Positions 22,826 through 34,696 are shown, numbered from the stretch's first letter. The stretch is DNA of 64,000 bases from Scalesia atractyloides (GCA_947069175.1 CAMTDV010000015.1:25560249-25624248), one strand, 5' to 3'. Program-made: numbers and translations. The notes: a model not told the origin generated them from the letters alone.

Positions 22826-23967
22826 TAGAGATGGGCATAATCGGGTTTTATTATTACCTGGAACCGGTTCCAACCCGGAACCGGTTCTGCTTGGATGTCA
22901 TTGGAACCGGGTATGGTGTGGAACCGGGTCCGGTTCCTACCCAGGTTCACACCCAAGAATATGGAACCGTGTAGAACCGGGTACGGGTATTATGGAACCG
23001 GGTATGGTGTGGAACCGGGTATGGTGCGGAACCGGTTCCTGACAGTGTTCAGAACCGGTTCCTGACAGTAAAAAGCTGACTTTTACTGTTCAGAACCGGT
23101 TCTGAACAGTAAAAACCTGACTTTTACTGTTCAGAACCGGTTCCTGACAGTAAAAACCTGACTTTTACTGTTCAGAACCGGTTCCTGATAAAATGTTACC
23201 GGTGGAACCGGTTCCGGATTAAAAAATCGTTTTTTTTTGTATATAGACCCCTTCCTACTTACCGGTTCCTGATAAATGTTATCGTTGGTGTTTTAATAAA
23301 GTTTGTGTAATGTTTCTTTCTATTGTGTTTGTTATGTTTGATTTTTATTATTAGTTACATTGATAAATAAAAATAGTAACAATAATCGGTTAAAATTAAA
23401 AAACAAATTAATCGGTTACAATATATAAAAAAAATTAACCGGTTACAAAAAAAAATAAAAAATTACTCAGAACCGGTTCTAGTAAGATTTTATTTCTTTG
23501 ATCGTTTACTAGCGGCAGGTGCAACACTTTCCGATGAGTTTCTCTTAGGTGCGGGTACCTCGGTACAATCGTCGTCCGAATCGTTAGTCTCCACTTCTTC
23601 GTCCTCCTCTTCGTCAACAATTTTATGCTCTAACTCAACTTCATCTTCTAGACTAGTTTTATGTTGAACACTTTTAACGGCTATAACCAGTTCCAACGGT
23701 AACATTTTAACGGCTATAACCGGTTCTAACGGTAATATTATAACGGTCAGGAACCGGTTCCATGTAGGAACCGGGTACGGGTAGGAACCGGGTACGGTTA
23801 GGAACCGGTTACTACCCGATTCAAATGGTAAAATTGTGGAACCGGGTTGGAACCAACGGGTATTTTGAACCCGGAACCGGTTCTACTTAATGTCGGGTAG
23901 GAACCGAACCGGTTCCAGTTCGGTTCTACCGGTTCGGGTTCGGAACCGGTTTTTATGCCCATCTCTA
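22826..23967 (-). mobile_element. hAT element, same family as 18632-19278, inverted and longer
   Basis: Ends TAGAGATGGGCATAA and TTTTTATGCCCATCTCTA with a perfect 8-bp target duplication CTTTTGAT (22818-22825, 23968-23975). The outer thirds are GGAACCGGTTC arrays. Between them is about 480 bp of other sequence with a short minus-strand frame (23705-23490) that is acidic and ends in a basic patch, possibly the N-terminal relic of a hAT transposase. No BED finger or DDE region is present. Confidence 0.9.
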
Positions 23968-24116
23968 CTTTTGATCAGGGTATTTCATTGGTCATAATTT
24001 GGGCTTATGAAGGTGACATGGGCTTGCAGATTACGGGTTGAAGATTGAATTGCCCAAGAATCAAGGATCAGATCTTCAAGATTATGTTGATCTCTTATGC
24101 AATTTATTATTATTGT

Positions 24117-24829
24117 TGTTAGGATCTGAGTTTGACCTGATTATGTTGTTTTAAACAAATTGATCATAACTAAGATAAAACACATAATACCTTGCAGCGG
24201 AATATGATTTAAAACTCTGTAACACAATCAAGTGAGAGATTAGCTTTCATTACACAATGTTTTCATTATTCAAAAGGTTGAAATGATTACAAGTAATTAC
24301 ATGCATGAATCACTAACTCCCCTCAGCCCGAGCTCGCACAGGTTAGACTGTACAAGATAAGTGTGTGTGTGAGCTAAATAGAACAATACATGTACTGTCT
24401 ATTTATAGTACTAATCCTAACCTCTGTGTCATCTTTGCTGACATCACCAAGACAATGACATCTAATAGACCTAACAACTTCTAACTACTATTGATGCTAA
24501 CCTCTGATACATTTACAAAACACTGATAGCTAACTAATTATAATGCTAACCACTGATGAGCTCAACCACTAATGAAGCTTTCAAATATTCTTCAAAGGGT
24601 GATCAGACCTTTGACTTCCAACAGACTTTTGACTTCAACAGAGGTTTGGTTTTCACTAGTCTTTATAACCAACAGAGCTTAGCCTTGAGCAGATGTTAGA
24701 ACCATCAGATGTTGGATATCTTGCCATTGAAGGAAGTTGTGAATCAAAACACTGATTATTCTGGATCATTTAGAACAAACTTGTTTTGGCATTTTATCAT
24801 CTGTTCTTTTGTAGGGGTCAATCCCAACA
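24117..24829 (-). repeat. Cop-3 3' LTR
   Basis: TGTTAGGATCTGAG...CAATCCCAACA. The minus-strand purine tract GGAGGAGAT directly adjoins it. By eye very similar to the partner LTR at 42960-43671, so the insertion is fairly recent. Confidence 0.93.
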
Positions 24830-25536
24830 ATCTCCTCCTAGAACAGATGATGCAAAAACTCTTCTTTATTCATGATCTTTATTCACTTACCAGTGAGGAT
24901 CACGTCCCAACATCGTCATCCTCAAATTCAACCTCATAAATATCCCCTAATGACAGATTCTTTAAACCGTTTAATTTTGAAAGATTTCGAAATCTTGCTC
25001 TATCAAAAGCTATCTGCTTTTTGGTCATCAATGTAGATTTTCTCAATTTGCACCAACTATTTCTGGTGACAATCACGGATAAAGTGGTTTTCACTAGTCT
25101 TTATAACCAACAGAGCTTAGCCTTGAGCAGATGTTAGAATCATCAGATGTTGGATATCTTGCCATTGAAGGAAGTTGTGAATCAAAACACTGATTATTCT
25201 GGATCATTTAGAACAAACCTGTTTTGGCATTTTATCATCTGTTCTTTTGTAGGGGTCAATCCCAACAATCTCCCCATAGAACAGATGATGCAAAAACTCT
25301 TCTTTATTCATGATCTTTATTCACTTACCAGTGAGGATCACGTCCCAACATCGTCATCCTCAAATTCAACCTCATAAATATCCCCTAATGACAGATCCTT
25401 TAAACCGTTTAATTTTGAAAGATTTCAAAATCTTGCTCTATCAAAAGCTTTGGTATAAAAATCTGCTTTTTGGTCATCAGTGTAGATTTTCTCAATTCGC
25501 ACCAACTTTTTCTAGTGACAATCACGGATAAAGTGG
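24650..25536 (-). repeat. Tandem duplication across the Cop-3 LTR/pol junction
   Basis: 24650-25087 (438 bp) and 25088-25536 (449 bp) are near-identical; each holds the inner end of the LTR, the purine tract and the 3' end of a pol frame. Copy 1 lacks about 11 bp present in copy 2; copy 2 has TGA where copy 1 has CGA. The join shows a TGGTTTT microhomology, pointing to unequal or illegitimate recombination. Confidence 0.92.
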
Positions 25537-26122
25537 TATCGAATCTCGATATGTTTAGTGCATGAGTGTTGACAAGGATTGACCGTGATATCAATAGCTG
25601 CCTTGTTATCTACGAATATGGGCGTATCAAGAAATTGCAGACCGTAGTCTCTCATCTGTTGTTGTATCCACAGTATCTGGGAACAACAACTGGATGCTGA
25701 AACATATTCAGCTTCACAAGTAGAGAGAGCGACCGTGGTCTATTTCTTGCATTGCCACGTTACCAAACGTGTTTCGAAGAACTGGCATCCTGCCATTGTA
25801 GACTTGGTGTTCTGTTTGCAGCAACCAAAATCAGAGTCAGAGTAACCCGCAAGGTTGAAATCGTCGTGACGTGGATACCACAAGCCGGTGCTTGGGCGTC
25901 CTTTCAAGTAGCGCATGATCCTTTTGACGATCAACAGATGTGATTCCTTCGAACTTGACTGATATCTGACGCAAAAGGCATGTGGGGTACTGATATCCGG
26001 TCTTGAAGCTGTGAGATACATCAAGGATCCGATCATGGAGCGATATAATGTTTCATCAACTTTTTCTCCATAATCGTCTGGACAAATGCCGTGGTTTGTA
26101 GCTAACGAGGTAGATGCGGGTT
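25338..26122 (-). pseudogene. pol: Cop-4 RNase H and pol C-terminus
   Basis: Directly continues the RT frame that ends at 33389 (the protein passes from DMTGTKP to ASTSLATNHG across the Cop-5 insertion). Motifs: YRSMIGSLMYLTASRPDI, AGYSDSDFGC, and, past a frame change, the C-terminal STKHIEIRYHF-like and ADFYTKAFDRARF segments. Ends at a TGA (25340-25338; duplicated at 24902-24900). Disabled by a stop in the last segment and by Cop-5. Confidence 0.8.
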
Positions 26123-26643
26123 TGTTGGTGCATATGTCTGTTGCCTTCGTCATTACACGAGAACGAGTCTGGAATAAACGAGAGTTTCTGAAGACCGAAC
26201 AAGACAAAGTAGATATCCAAGAGGGAGTCTATTGGTGCATAATGTCTATAGAATAGTCTTGTATCGAGTCTACATAGAATAGGTGAAACAAGGCGTATTT
26301 AAGTAAGTGTTGAGTCAAGTTCGCCTGAGACTTCATGTGAGAAGTCAAGTTCGGGCGAACTTGACTAGGTCAAGTTCGGGCGAACTTAAGGCACTTCTCC
26401 AGCGAACTTCTGCAACTATATATAGGTGCCTTGGGATTTCATTTGTAACTGAAGGAGATATTTTGGCACAGAGACAACAAAGCTCTGTCGGATCCGGATC
26501 TCGAATGTATTGAACTTTAGATCAATGAAAACAACTATTAAACGAGTAATTCTTGTTATTTGGTTAACTTGTCATTAGTTTCCGCCTAATCGGACAATAG
26601 ATAAAAAATTTAGGTTCCCGTGCTAATCGTGGACGTTCCTACA
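26123..26643 (+). repeat. Cop-5 5' LTR
   Basis: TGTTGGTGCATATG...GACGTTCCTACA. Contains CTATATATAG (about 26416) as a likely TATA box and two GTTCGGGCGAAC palindromes 26 bp apart; the 3' LTR has lost one of these units. Confidence 0.94.
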
Positions 26644-26645
26644 AG

Positions 26646-26658
26646 TGGTATCAGAGCC
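26646..26658 (+). promoter_or_regulatory. Cop-5 primer binding site
   Basis: TGGTATCAGAGCC three bases inside the LTR, complementary to initiator tRNA-Met. Confidence 0.93.
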
Positions 26659-26901
26659 TAGATACCTGAATTTGTTGAAATCAAGACAAGAATCTCTCTA
26701 TTTCATCTCCATTCTTCTATTTTTCTTAACTCTTCAAAAAATTGGAGAATTCATGGTCAAATTCTGTCCAATTTTGAATATGACATGTTAAATACATCAT
26801 AGATAAACCCCTGAGAGTTTGGACATCAAATTCAAACGTTTTAACATCAAAAAGTTGCAAAAACCATGTTTTTGGAACAAGCCATGGCCGAACTTAACAT
26901 C

Positions 26902-27304
26902 AAGTTCGACCGAACTTGATTAAAATCTCACTGATTTTCATCAAGTTCGACCGAACTTGATAGGATTTTCAATATTTTTGTGAGAAGTTCGCTTGAACTT
27001 GAAGGATATTTCAATAGTTTTGGTTACGTTCGACCGAACTTGATTGAATCTCATTGAATTTTATTCACAAGTTCGCCCGAACTTGACGAACTCATTGAAA
27101 TATTACCTAAGTTCGACCGAACTTAAGTGTTTGTCTTGAAATCTTACACAGGTCCGCTTGAAGTGTGATTGTTCTCAAAAGAAATACCAAGTTCGACCAA
27201 ACTTGAGTATAAGTGATAAAATTCTTAAAATTGTTATCTAAGTTCGACCGAACTTGTTGAAACTTGATTTCAAAATATGTTTTGACACAAGTTTGACCGA
27301 ACTT
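26902..27304 (+). repeat. Array of ten AAGTTCGACCGAACTT palindromes in the Cop-5 leader
   Basis: Copies start at 26902, 26943, 26985, 27026, 27069, 27109, 27150, 27189, 27240 and 27289. Spacings are 41, 42, 41, 43, 40, 41, 39, 51 and 49 bp. The palindrome arms are conserved while sequence between copies is not. The array lies between the primer site and the gag ATG at 27359, where plant retrotransposons carry leader functions such as packaging or transcription control. Confidence 0.93.
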
Positions 27305-27358
27305 GCTTTTTGCTAATCAATTGTCAAGTGTTTTTGATCGTATTCTCAGATTTTCAAA

Positions 27359-30300
27359 ATGGAAGATTTCCATAACGTGTTTGCAGCTGGAGTAGCTCAA
27401 GCCTCAACGTCAAATTCAATTGCGGTTAATCAGATGAACCTCGATAATGAAATGGGAACTACTCAGAAACCACCGAAGTTGATGAGTATGGACGAGTTCG
27501 AGGGATGGAAAGAAAAGTTTGTTAATTGGATTCAAGCGAATCAATTCAACAGCTGGGTTGCGGTTGAAGATGGTTATACATAGCCCAAAGACGAACGTGA
27601 TGAAGATCTTCCACTGAACAAGTTTTCAGCGATTGACAAAGAGAAATATGTTGCTGAAAAGAAGATGATCAGCTTGATACAACAATCTATCAAAGAAGAT
27701 ATCTTGATATTATTACCAGAATATGATACTTCTCAAGAATTATGGAATTCTCTTTGCGAAAAATTCAAAGGAAGTGATGAAATGATCAAAAGCAAAAAGG
27801 CTTTGATAAAGAAAGAATTTGAGATCTTCACGGTGATCAAAGGAGAGACAATGAAGCAAATGATTGATAGATATTGTCACCTCATGGTCCAGATGCGAAG
27901 ACATGATATCAAGAGAACTAACGAAGAGCAAATTGAGAAGCTGGCCGACGCACTTCCAGAAGGAGAATGGACAACGTATCTGATGATTTTAAAGAATAGT
28001 CCATCTTGGAGACATTTTAAGTTGTCATCTTTCATTGACAAACTTGAAGGTCATGAAATGGAATTGATGAAGATTGCAAAATCCAAAAACACTAATGTTG
28101 TTCAAGATGTCAGAGTTTATTACAAAGGTGGTGTTCTAGATACTCCGATTCAAAGTCCAAAAATCCCAACGACATTTAGTGCAAACATGAATACATCAGA
28201 TCAATCGTCACAAAATCAGTATTCTCCAAACACTGGTTATTCATATGTTGGTTCAAATTCTTCTTCTCAAAGTCAATCTCATCAGACAAGCCAATCCACT
28301 TCTAATTCAAATGTTTCCATTGCAACATAGCAGTAGATTTAAAGAATGTGTTTCTGAAAAAGTTGCAAAACAGCACATAGCACTTCTTGGTACAGTTCTG
28401 GAATCGTATGAAAGCCTTGTTGCTGGAAAGATCGGAAATCCTGAAATGACAACTGAGGATTACGATCAGGTAGATGAGGAAGAGTTGGAACTAATGGACA
28501 TCAAATGGTCCTTAGCATCGATTATCCGGAGAGTTTCAAAATTTGTAGCACTCACTGGAAGGGATATTGGTAATTCAAACAATAAACTTGGTTTCGACAA
28601 AATGAAAGTTACTTGTTTCAGATGTCAACAAAAAGGGCACTTCAAACGTGAATGCCATAACCAAGAAGGTCGTGGAAACCAAAACCCTTTTGGAATTGGT
28701 AACGAATATTACAAGAAAGCGCTACAATACAAATCATATCCGAATAGAACACAAGTTGAAGTTGAAGATAAACCTGCAAAGAAAGCTGAACAAGCTCTTG
28801 TTGCTAATCATGAAGATGATGGTTTCGATTGGAACAAATACATCGGAAAGAAGCTGGTGTTGTTATGATGGCAGAGGTTGTGAATGAATCTGAGACATCA
28901 TTTGTGGATGCTGCTATCGAAAATGCTATTCAAGAAGCATTAATGCAGAGAGCTGAGGAAGAAGCTGTCCTGGAGGATGCAGTTCTTGAAAGATACATAC
29001 AACAGACAGAGGAAGAAGGAATAGCTTACCTTGAGATGCAAAAACAAGAAGAATTGAAAGCAGAAGCCGAAAAGGTAAAAGCAGAGGTAAGCATGTCTGA
29101 AAAGGAAGTTGTGAAAATTGTGGAGGTTGAAAAACCTTGCACAAAGTGCGCAAGTCCTTGTGAACCTTGTTTGGATAAAGTCAAAGTCATAAGAGAAGAC
29201 TGAACATAACGAAAACTTTCGTTATGATTACAGAACCATAAAAGAAGCTTATGACAAAATATCAGGCAAAAATAAACATGTTGAAAAAGCTAACAGTGAA
29301 CTCAACGCTAATGTCACCATGTTAAATGCCACAGTTATTGAAAAACAGAAGGAAATTAACATGTACATTAATACAATTGCTGAGACAAAGCGTGAGTTTC
29401 ACGAAATGAAGATTAAAACAGAAAGAGTCAGACAATTACTAAAAAGTTACACCACAAACGCATATGTCATTGATCACATTCTTCCTACGATCAAGTCGGA
29501 GGATAATGTTAATAACTCAAAGCGTAAAGTTTACGGAAGTGTTCCTCCACCATTTCTTGCAAGTTACTGCTGCAAGAAAGATGATGATATTGAAAAGGCA
29601 TTTAATCTTTTACTTCTTTCAGAAAAGAAAGATAGTTTGCCTGAGAACATTGACGTAGACTTTACAAAATCAAAAGATGACAATGAATCGGTGGTAAAAG
29701 ATGTGGTAAAAAATGTCTTAGGAAATGATTATGATGACGGCAGCTTTAAAAGCGCCAACTCGAGTTCAAACAGTTCTGCTTCACAATCTGAAAGTGACGA
29801 TACATCATCAGCAAATGATCTAAGTGATGATCCTAACGTTGTCATGTACAAGGTTAAGGAATCTGATAGATTATATTTCAATGATAGCTTTCCGATTCAG
29901 AATGTGAAAGAAGATCAAATCGATAAACTGTTTAAACTTGTGGAAGTTTTATCAGATGATCTCGAGAAAAATGAAAAGAAGTTTTATTCTAAACCGAAAC
30001 GGAATTTTAACAATTACCGTAGAAACGGTGGTGATTTTCCTGAGAACAAGAGAGCAGGTTTAGGTTTAGAAGAAGCTGAAGATGAACCGAAGAAGACTCA
30101 GAAGTCAACGTTCCAGGAATACAAAGGTAAGAACATAAAGTTTGTGTACGGAACGAGCACGGTTCGAGAAGAAAGCTTGATCGGTAAGAAGTCAAACGAT
30201 GAATTCAAGAAAGAAAAAGAACTTCGGGACAAGGATAAGACCAAGTCCACAAGTGGAGTAAAACCCACTAGTGGAAATGTTCATCATACTCGGACTTGCT

Positions 30301-30824
30301 TCAAATGCAATGAAGTTGGTCACATTGCTCGCAAGTGTCTGAAGTCTAAGTCTGTGTATCCCTGAAGAAAAGAAGTTTCAAGAGAGGTAAAACAAAAGCA
30401 ATCTGAAAATGATCAAATCAGGATTGTAAAAAGAAACATTGATTTAAAAGAAATGAAACATAATGTTGAATCCAGTCTTGAAATAAAACCTAAAAATGAA
30501 TCAAAATTTGAAAATTCAATTTTTCAAAAAGAAGAGACTTCAAACTCAAACAATGATTCTAGGTTTTATATCAAGAAAGCTAGAGTTAATTCTCAAGCAT
30601 GGATTGCTAAAAAGAAATCACCTGAAAAAGTGAAGGTTGTTTGTGATAAAACCGAAAATGTCAAATCAAGCAAGAAAGATAAAAGTAAAGTTGATTGTGA
30701 GTTTGAAGGTTGTGATGTTGAATATGCTTATCAAAGAGCATACGAAAGTGATTACGAGGAGGTGTATGAGGAGTTATATCCAAAATCCAAGACCAAGAAG
30801 GCTTGGGTTGAACTTTTTAATTAA
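27359..30824 (+). pseudogene. gag: Cop-5 gag (very long), frameshifted
   Basis: ATG at 27359 (MEDFHNVFAAG) starts a gag in pieces: 27359-27583, 27665-28330, about 28330-28868, 28865-29203, about 29217-30365 and 30453-30824. Landmarks are WNSLCEKFKGSDEMIKSKK (UBN2 gag), knuckle CFRCQQKGHFKREC (about 28617), an acidic coiled-coil region, and a second knuckle CFKCNEVGHIARKC (about 30298). A TAG lies after residue 74 and at least three frame changes follow. Total length is near 1100 codons, matching Cop-4 gag segment for segment. After 30824 a decayed LILDCGAPYQF still shows where the protease WIMDSGASRHM motif should begin. Confidence 0.85.
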
Positions 30825-32893
30825 ATCCTTTCATGTGCAGGAGTTCCAAGATCTACTTGATCAAAATTTGATTCTGGATTGCGGAGCTCCATATCAGTTT
30901 AACTTATCTAGAATGTTAAAATCTTTGTTATTTTGAGGGGGAGTAGTTAAGAAGAAAATTTTGAAAAAAACTCAAAATTATGAAAATCCACACCTTTGAA
31001 CATAAAAACGGATTTCAAAGTTCTTACAAGTTCAAACTGCTTTTACAACACACCGTTGAACAAAAAAACTGATTTCAAAGTTCTTACAAGTTCAAACTGC
31101 TTTTACAAGTGGTAAATAAGTTTAATGATTGTTTGTTAAACAATTGCAGATACAGAATTGAGAAAAAGGATCGGACGACGAGGTCACGGGATTCACATTG
31201 GTTGGTTATATTTTTCAAATAGATTTTGTTAGAAAATATAAAATTCAAAAATATGTTTTTGATTTTAGGGGGAGTAAGAAAATTTTAAAAAATTGTTGAA
31301 AAATAAAAAACATATGAAAAAATTGAAAATTCAAAAACATTGAAAAAGACTAAAAGAATTTGTTGTCAAAAAGGAAATGATAGTACATTAGTGGACGATT
31401 ACAGTATGCTAAAGAAATGTAATTTTAAAAGTGATAAACAAGTCTTACTGGCTTTACACGTTCAGTAGATTGTTTCCGGGATATAAACTAAATTTACAAC
31501 TGCTTAATCTCGTGGATTAACATCCTCGGATATATGGACTTAGTACTCCGAAATTTCGTTTGAGAGATTGCCTGATTCTGAGATACGAGGTCTTTATAGA
31601 TGATTGATATCTGGGGTATTATACAAGTTCTTCTGATTTTGCGGAAGCAATAGCCTAGAACTTCATAATGCTTTTGCTAAAAATCCCAAAATGGCATGCA
31701 AAATTGAAAAAATCGAAAGATCTTATCATTTGCAATGCTGAAAAGATTCGTTTAGTGGAACACACCTGAAAGACGAGCCTTCATCTCTTTGTCTGTACGG
31801 TAGTACTAACCTGAGCTCTCAAGGTCTCGCACAACCAGAATACAGATATGAGTTACGCTATACTCACGTGTAAGATGTAATCTAGGGAATCTTGATACGG
31901 GAGTATATTCAAGAGATGGGAACCATAGATAAGTTTAGTCTCATAAATCATATCCTAACATATCTTGGAACAATTGAGAAACGTGTTGTTTAAGAGGACA
32001 AACATATCGACAATCTAGGTAAATGAGTTTTAAACTTAAAGTCATCAAAAAGGTCAATGGTACAGGTGATATGTCTCAATAAAACTGATATGATCCTTAG
32101 ACGCAAATTCACAAAAATATGTCTGTAAATATGTTTGTACATAGTTTACTTTACTTGTTAAAAGTTCTGTAAATACTTTACTTACTTTTTAAATCCAAAA
32201 AGATTTTCAATGAGCCAATGTTGGAGAACGGATCATCGAAGTCTGGTAAGAAAAAAGTTCATTAATTTGAAACTTTAAAATTCAAGATAATACCAGGTGT
32301 TCACAACGGGTTTAGCCAAGGTCATTAACTTGGACTTGGTTTACATATTTTGTTAATCAAGATCAACTAAGTGGATTTTCACAAATCAAATTATAAAAAT
32401 GTGAAAGTTGAAGGTTTTAAACGTAAAATATTTCAAGGTCATTAATTTAAACTTGAAATAACTGAAAAATGAAGATTAAAATTTGAAGTACAAGTATTGT
32501 ACAGGTGGTATGTAATGCAGGTGGTACAAAATTTCAAAGTTAGAATCTGAAATGTTTATTTGAATTCCCAAGTACTTTGAAACAGGAAGTAAAGTTTTAG
32601 GGGAGCAGGATGAAACGTGATTGAAGATAAAGCTCAAAGCTAGGGGGAGCACAGCTCACAGCAAGGGGGAGCTTGGAGATTAAAGTTTTATCAAGTTAAA
32701 TTGAAGAAAAGAGAACGTTTGAAGATCATAAAGTTTAATGCTTATTCAAGGATAAAGATAAAGACTCAGGAACTTATTTGAAGTCTGATGATTACGAGGC
32801 GTTCAAAGAAGACTATAACACTTGAAGACTTACGAGGATGATTCAAAGATGTCTATGAAAGAAGATGATTGCGGCAACATCCAAGGGGGAGTC
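30825..32893 (+). other. Cop-5 non-coding tail replacing pol
   Basis: No integrase, RT or RNase H frame. Holds a 60-bp tandem duplication (about 30990-31110) and several AGGGGGAG purine tracts (30935, 31267, 32645, 32664, 32884). The last of these, immediately before the 3' LTR, is the working polypurine tract; the others may be remnants of earlier 3' ends. Confidence 0.8.
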
Positions 32894-33388
32894 TGTTGGT
32901 GCATATGTCTGTTGCCTTCATCATTACATGAGAACGAGTCTGGAATAAACGAGAGTTTCTGAAGACCGAACAAGACAAAGTAGATATACAAGAGGGAGTC
33001 TATTGGTGCATAATGTCTATAGAATAGTCTTGTATCGAGTCTGTATAGAATAGGTGAAACAAGGCGTATTTAAGTAAGTGTTGAGTCAAGTTCGCCTGAG
33101 ACTTCATGTGAGAAGTCAAGTTCGGGCGAACTTAAGGCTCTTCTCCAGCGAACTTCTGCAACTATATATAGGTGCCTTGGGATTTCATTTGTAACTGAAG
33201 GAGATATTTTGGCACAGAGACGGTGAAGCTCTGTCGGATCCGGATCTCGAATGTATTGAACTTTAGATAAATGAAAACAACTATTAAACGAGTAATTCTT
33301 GTTATTTGGTTAACTTTTCATTAGTTTTCGCCTAATCTGACAATAGATAACAAATTTGGTTCCCGTGTTAATCGTGGACGTTCCTACA
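32894..33388 (+). repeat. Cop-5 3' LTR
   Basis: TGTTGGTGCATATG...GACGTTCCTACA, 26 bp shorter than the 5' LTR through loss of one palindrome-bearing unit; otherwise close to it by eye. Confidence 0.94.
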
Positions 33389-34666
33389 GGGTTTAGTTCC
33401 TGTCATATCAAATCTCTCCAACACGTCATGAACATACTTCGTCTGGTGAATGAAAATACCGTCTGGCAGTTGTTCAACCTGAAGCCCCAAAAAGAATTTC
33501 ATCTCCCCCATAGCGCTCATTTTGAATTTTTCTTTCATGACTTTCTTGAAGTCCTTGGACAGCTGTTCATTCGTCGATCTAAAGATGATATCGTCCACAT
33601 AGATTTGTATGATAATCAGATGTCCATCCACTTCCTTGGTAAAAAGGGTGCTGTCTACTGTTCCTCTGGTGAATCGGTTAGCCAGAAGGTGTTTAGAAAG
33701 CGTCTCGTACCAGGCTCTCAGGGCCTGGTGTATACCGTAAAGAGCTTTGTTCAGCAAGTAGACTTTATCTTTGTGAATCGGATCGACAAACCCTGGTGGT
33801 TGGCCGACATATACCTCCTCTTTTACCTTACCGTACAGGAAAGCAGACTTCACTTCTAATTGGTACACTTTGAAACCTTTCCATGAGGCGAAAGCCAGGA
33901 AAATGCGGATAGCTTCTAGAAGTGCTACTGAGGCGTAGACCTCGTTGTAGTCTATCCCTTCTTGCTGATGAAAACCTTGAACTACAAGCCGAGCTTTGTT
34001 GCGAACAACCACTCCTCTATCATCTCTTTTGCACTTGTAAACCCACCGAGGGCTTATCTTTTTATGCTTTGGTGGTAGGTCAACAAGTTCCCAGACTCCA
34101 AGTTTCTGGAATTGCAATAATTCTTTCTGCATTGCTTCCACCCAACTGTCATCTTTAAGAGAATCTCTTATGTTTCCTGGTTCTACCTGAGAAACAAAAC
34201 AACTATGAGAAAACTTATTTTGGAGTGGAGCAACTTTGGAATAAAAGCAACTTAGATCCTTATTGATCTGATTTCCCATTTTCACGCCAGCTTACAGTTC
34301 TCCAATGATGTTATCTGTTGGATGGTAGGAGACTGATCTCGGCATTACTTCCCCTGGAACATTCACTGAGCTTTCTAAGTTTGTGATATTATGATCTGCA
34401 ACTTGTTCTGAAGAAGTAGCCTCATTTCTCGCATTGGTCTCAGCAGCTTGATTGTTGGGATAACTTGAAATCTCTTCTGATCCTTCATCAAAACTAGAAT
34501 CCCCATTATCAAAAGTAGGATCTTGTTCAGGTTCTGCATCTGTTGGCTGAGGGGAAGATGGTGCTGCAATATTCTGAACTGGTGGAACAACTGGATCTGA
34601 CTGAGTGTTGCTCGGACCTGTTTCTGAAGAAGGTGTTGTTGTTGGAGAAATAACCAACGGCCCCAT
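33389..34666 (-). pseudogene. pol: Cop-4 reverse transcriptase and linker, interrupted by Cop-5
   Basis: A P/S/E-rich linker (34666-34292) leads, across a stop, into RT (34285-33389): DSWVEAMQKELLQF, WVYKCKRDDRG, RNKARLVVQGFHQQEGIDY, and the YVDD box (VYVDDIIF) are all recognisable. The first catalytic aspartate of the usual QLDVKSAFL motif is changed (QLEVKSAFL), so the enzyme would be dead. The frame stops at KP where Cop-5 begins and resumes at 26122. Confidence 0.9.
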
Positions 34667-34696
34667 TACTTTCTCTTGATTAGATATCTGATGTTG

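Larger units (their letters stand above)
26123..33388 (+). mobile_element. Cop-5: gag-only Ty1/copia element (TR-GAG-like), intact ends
   Basis: LTRs at 26123-26643 and 32894-33388 are flanked by GGGTT (26118-26122, 33389-33393). Primer site, a long leader with a palindrome array, a long broken gag, a non-coding tail and a purine tract are in order. There is no integrase, RT or RNase H, so it depended on another element; it resembles the TR-GAG class of non-autonomous plant retrotransposons. The gag is homologous to that of Cop-4, a likely helper lineage, and it inserted into the Cop-4 RT. The LTRs differ at roughly a dozen or more sites plus one 26-bp indel, so it is the youngest large insertion here. 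Confidence 0.9.

Noticed and set aside
23490..23705. Acidic minus-strand frame with a nuclear-localisation-like end
   Set aside because: Could be the N-terminus of a hAT transposase but stops at 71 residues and has no zinc finger or catalytic part; noted only within the element.
26902..27304. CRISPR-like array reading of the regularly spaced palindromes
   Set aside because: Plant retrotransposon leader, repeats of 16 bp with 25-bp spacers inside a bounded LTR element, no cas genes; resemblance is superficial.
28926..29153. Minus-strand hydrophobic frame, possible membrane protein
   Set aside because: Antisense to the acidic coiled-coil part of Cop-5 gag, which produces leucine-rich shadows.
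33356..33859. Plus-strand frame of 167 codons
   Set aside because: Antisense to the Cop-4 reverse transcriptase, whose motifs are unmistakable.
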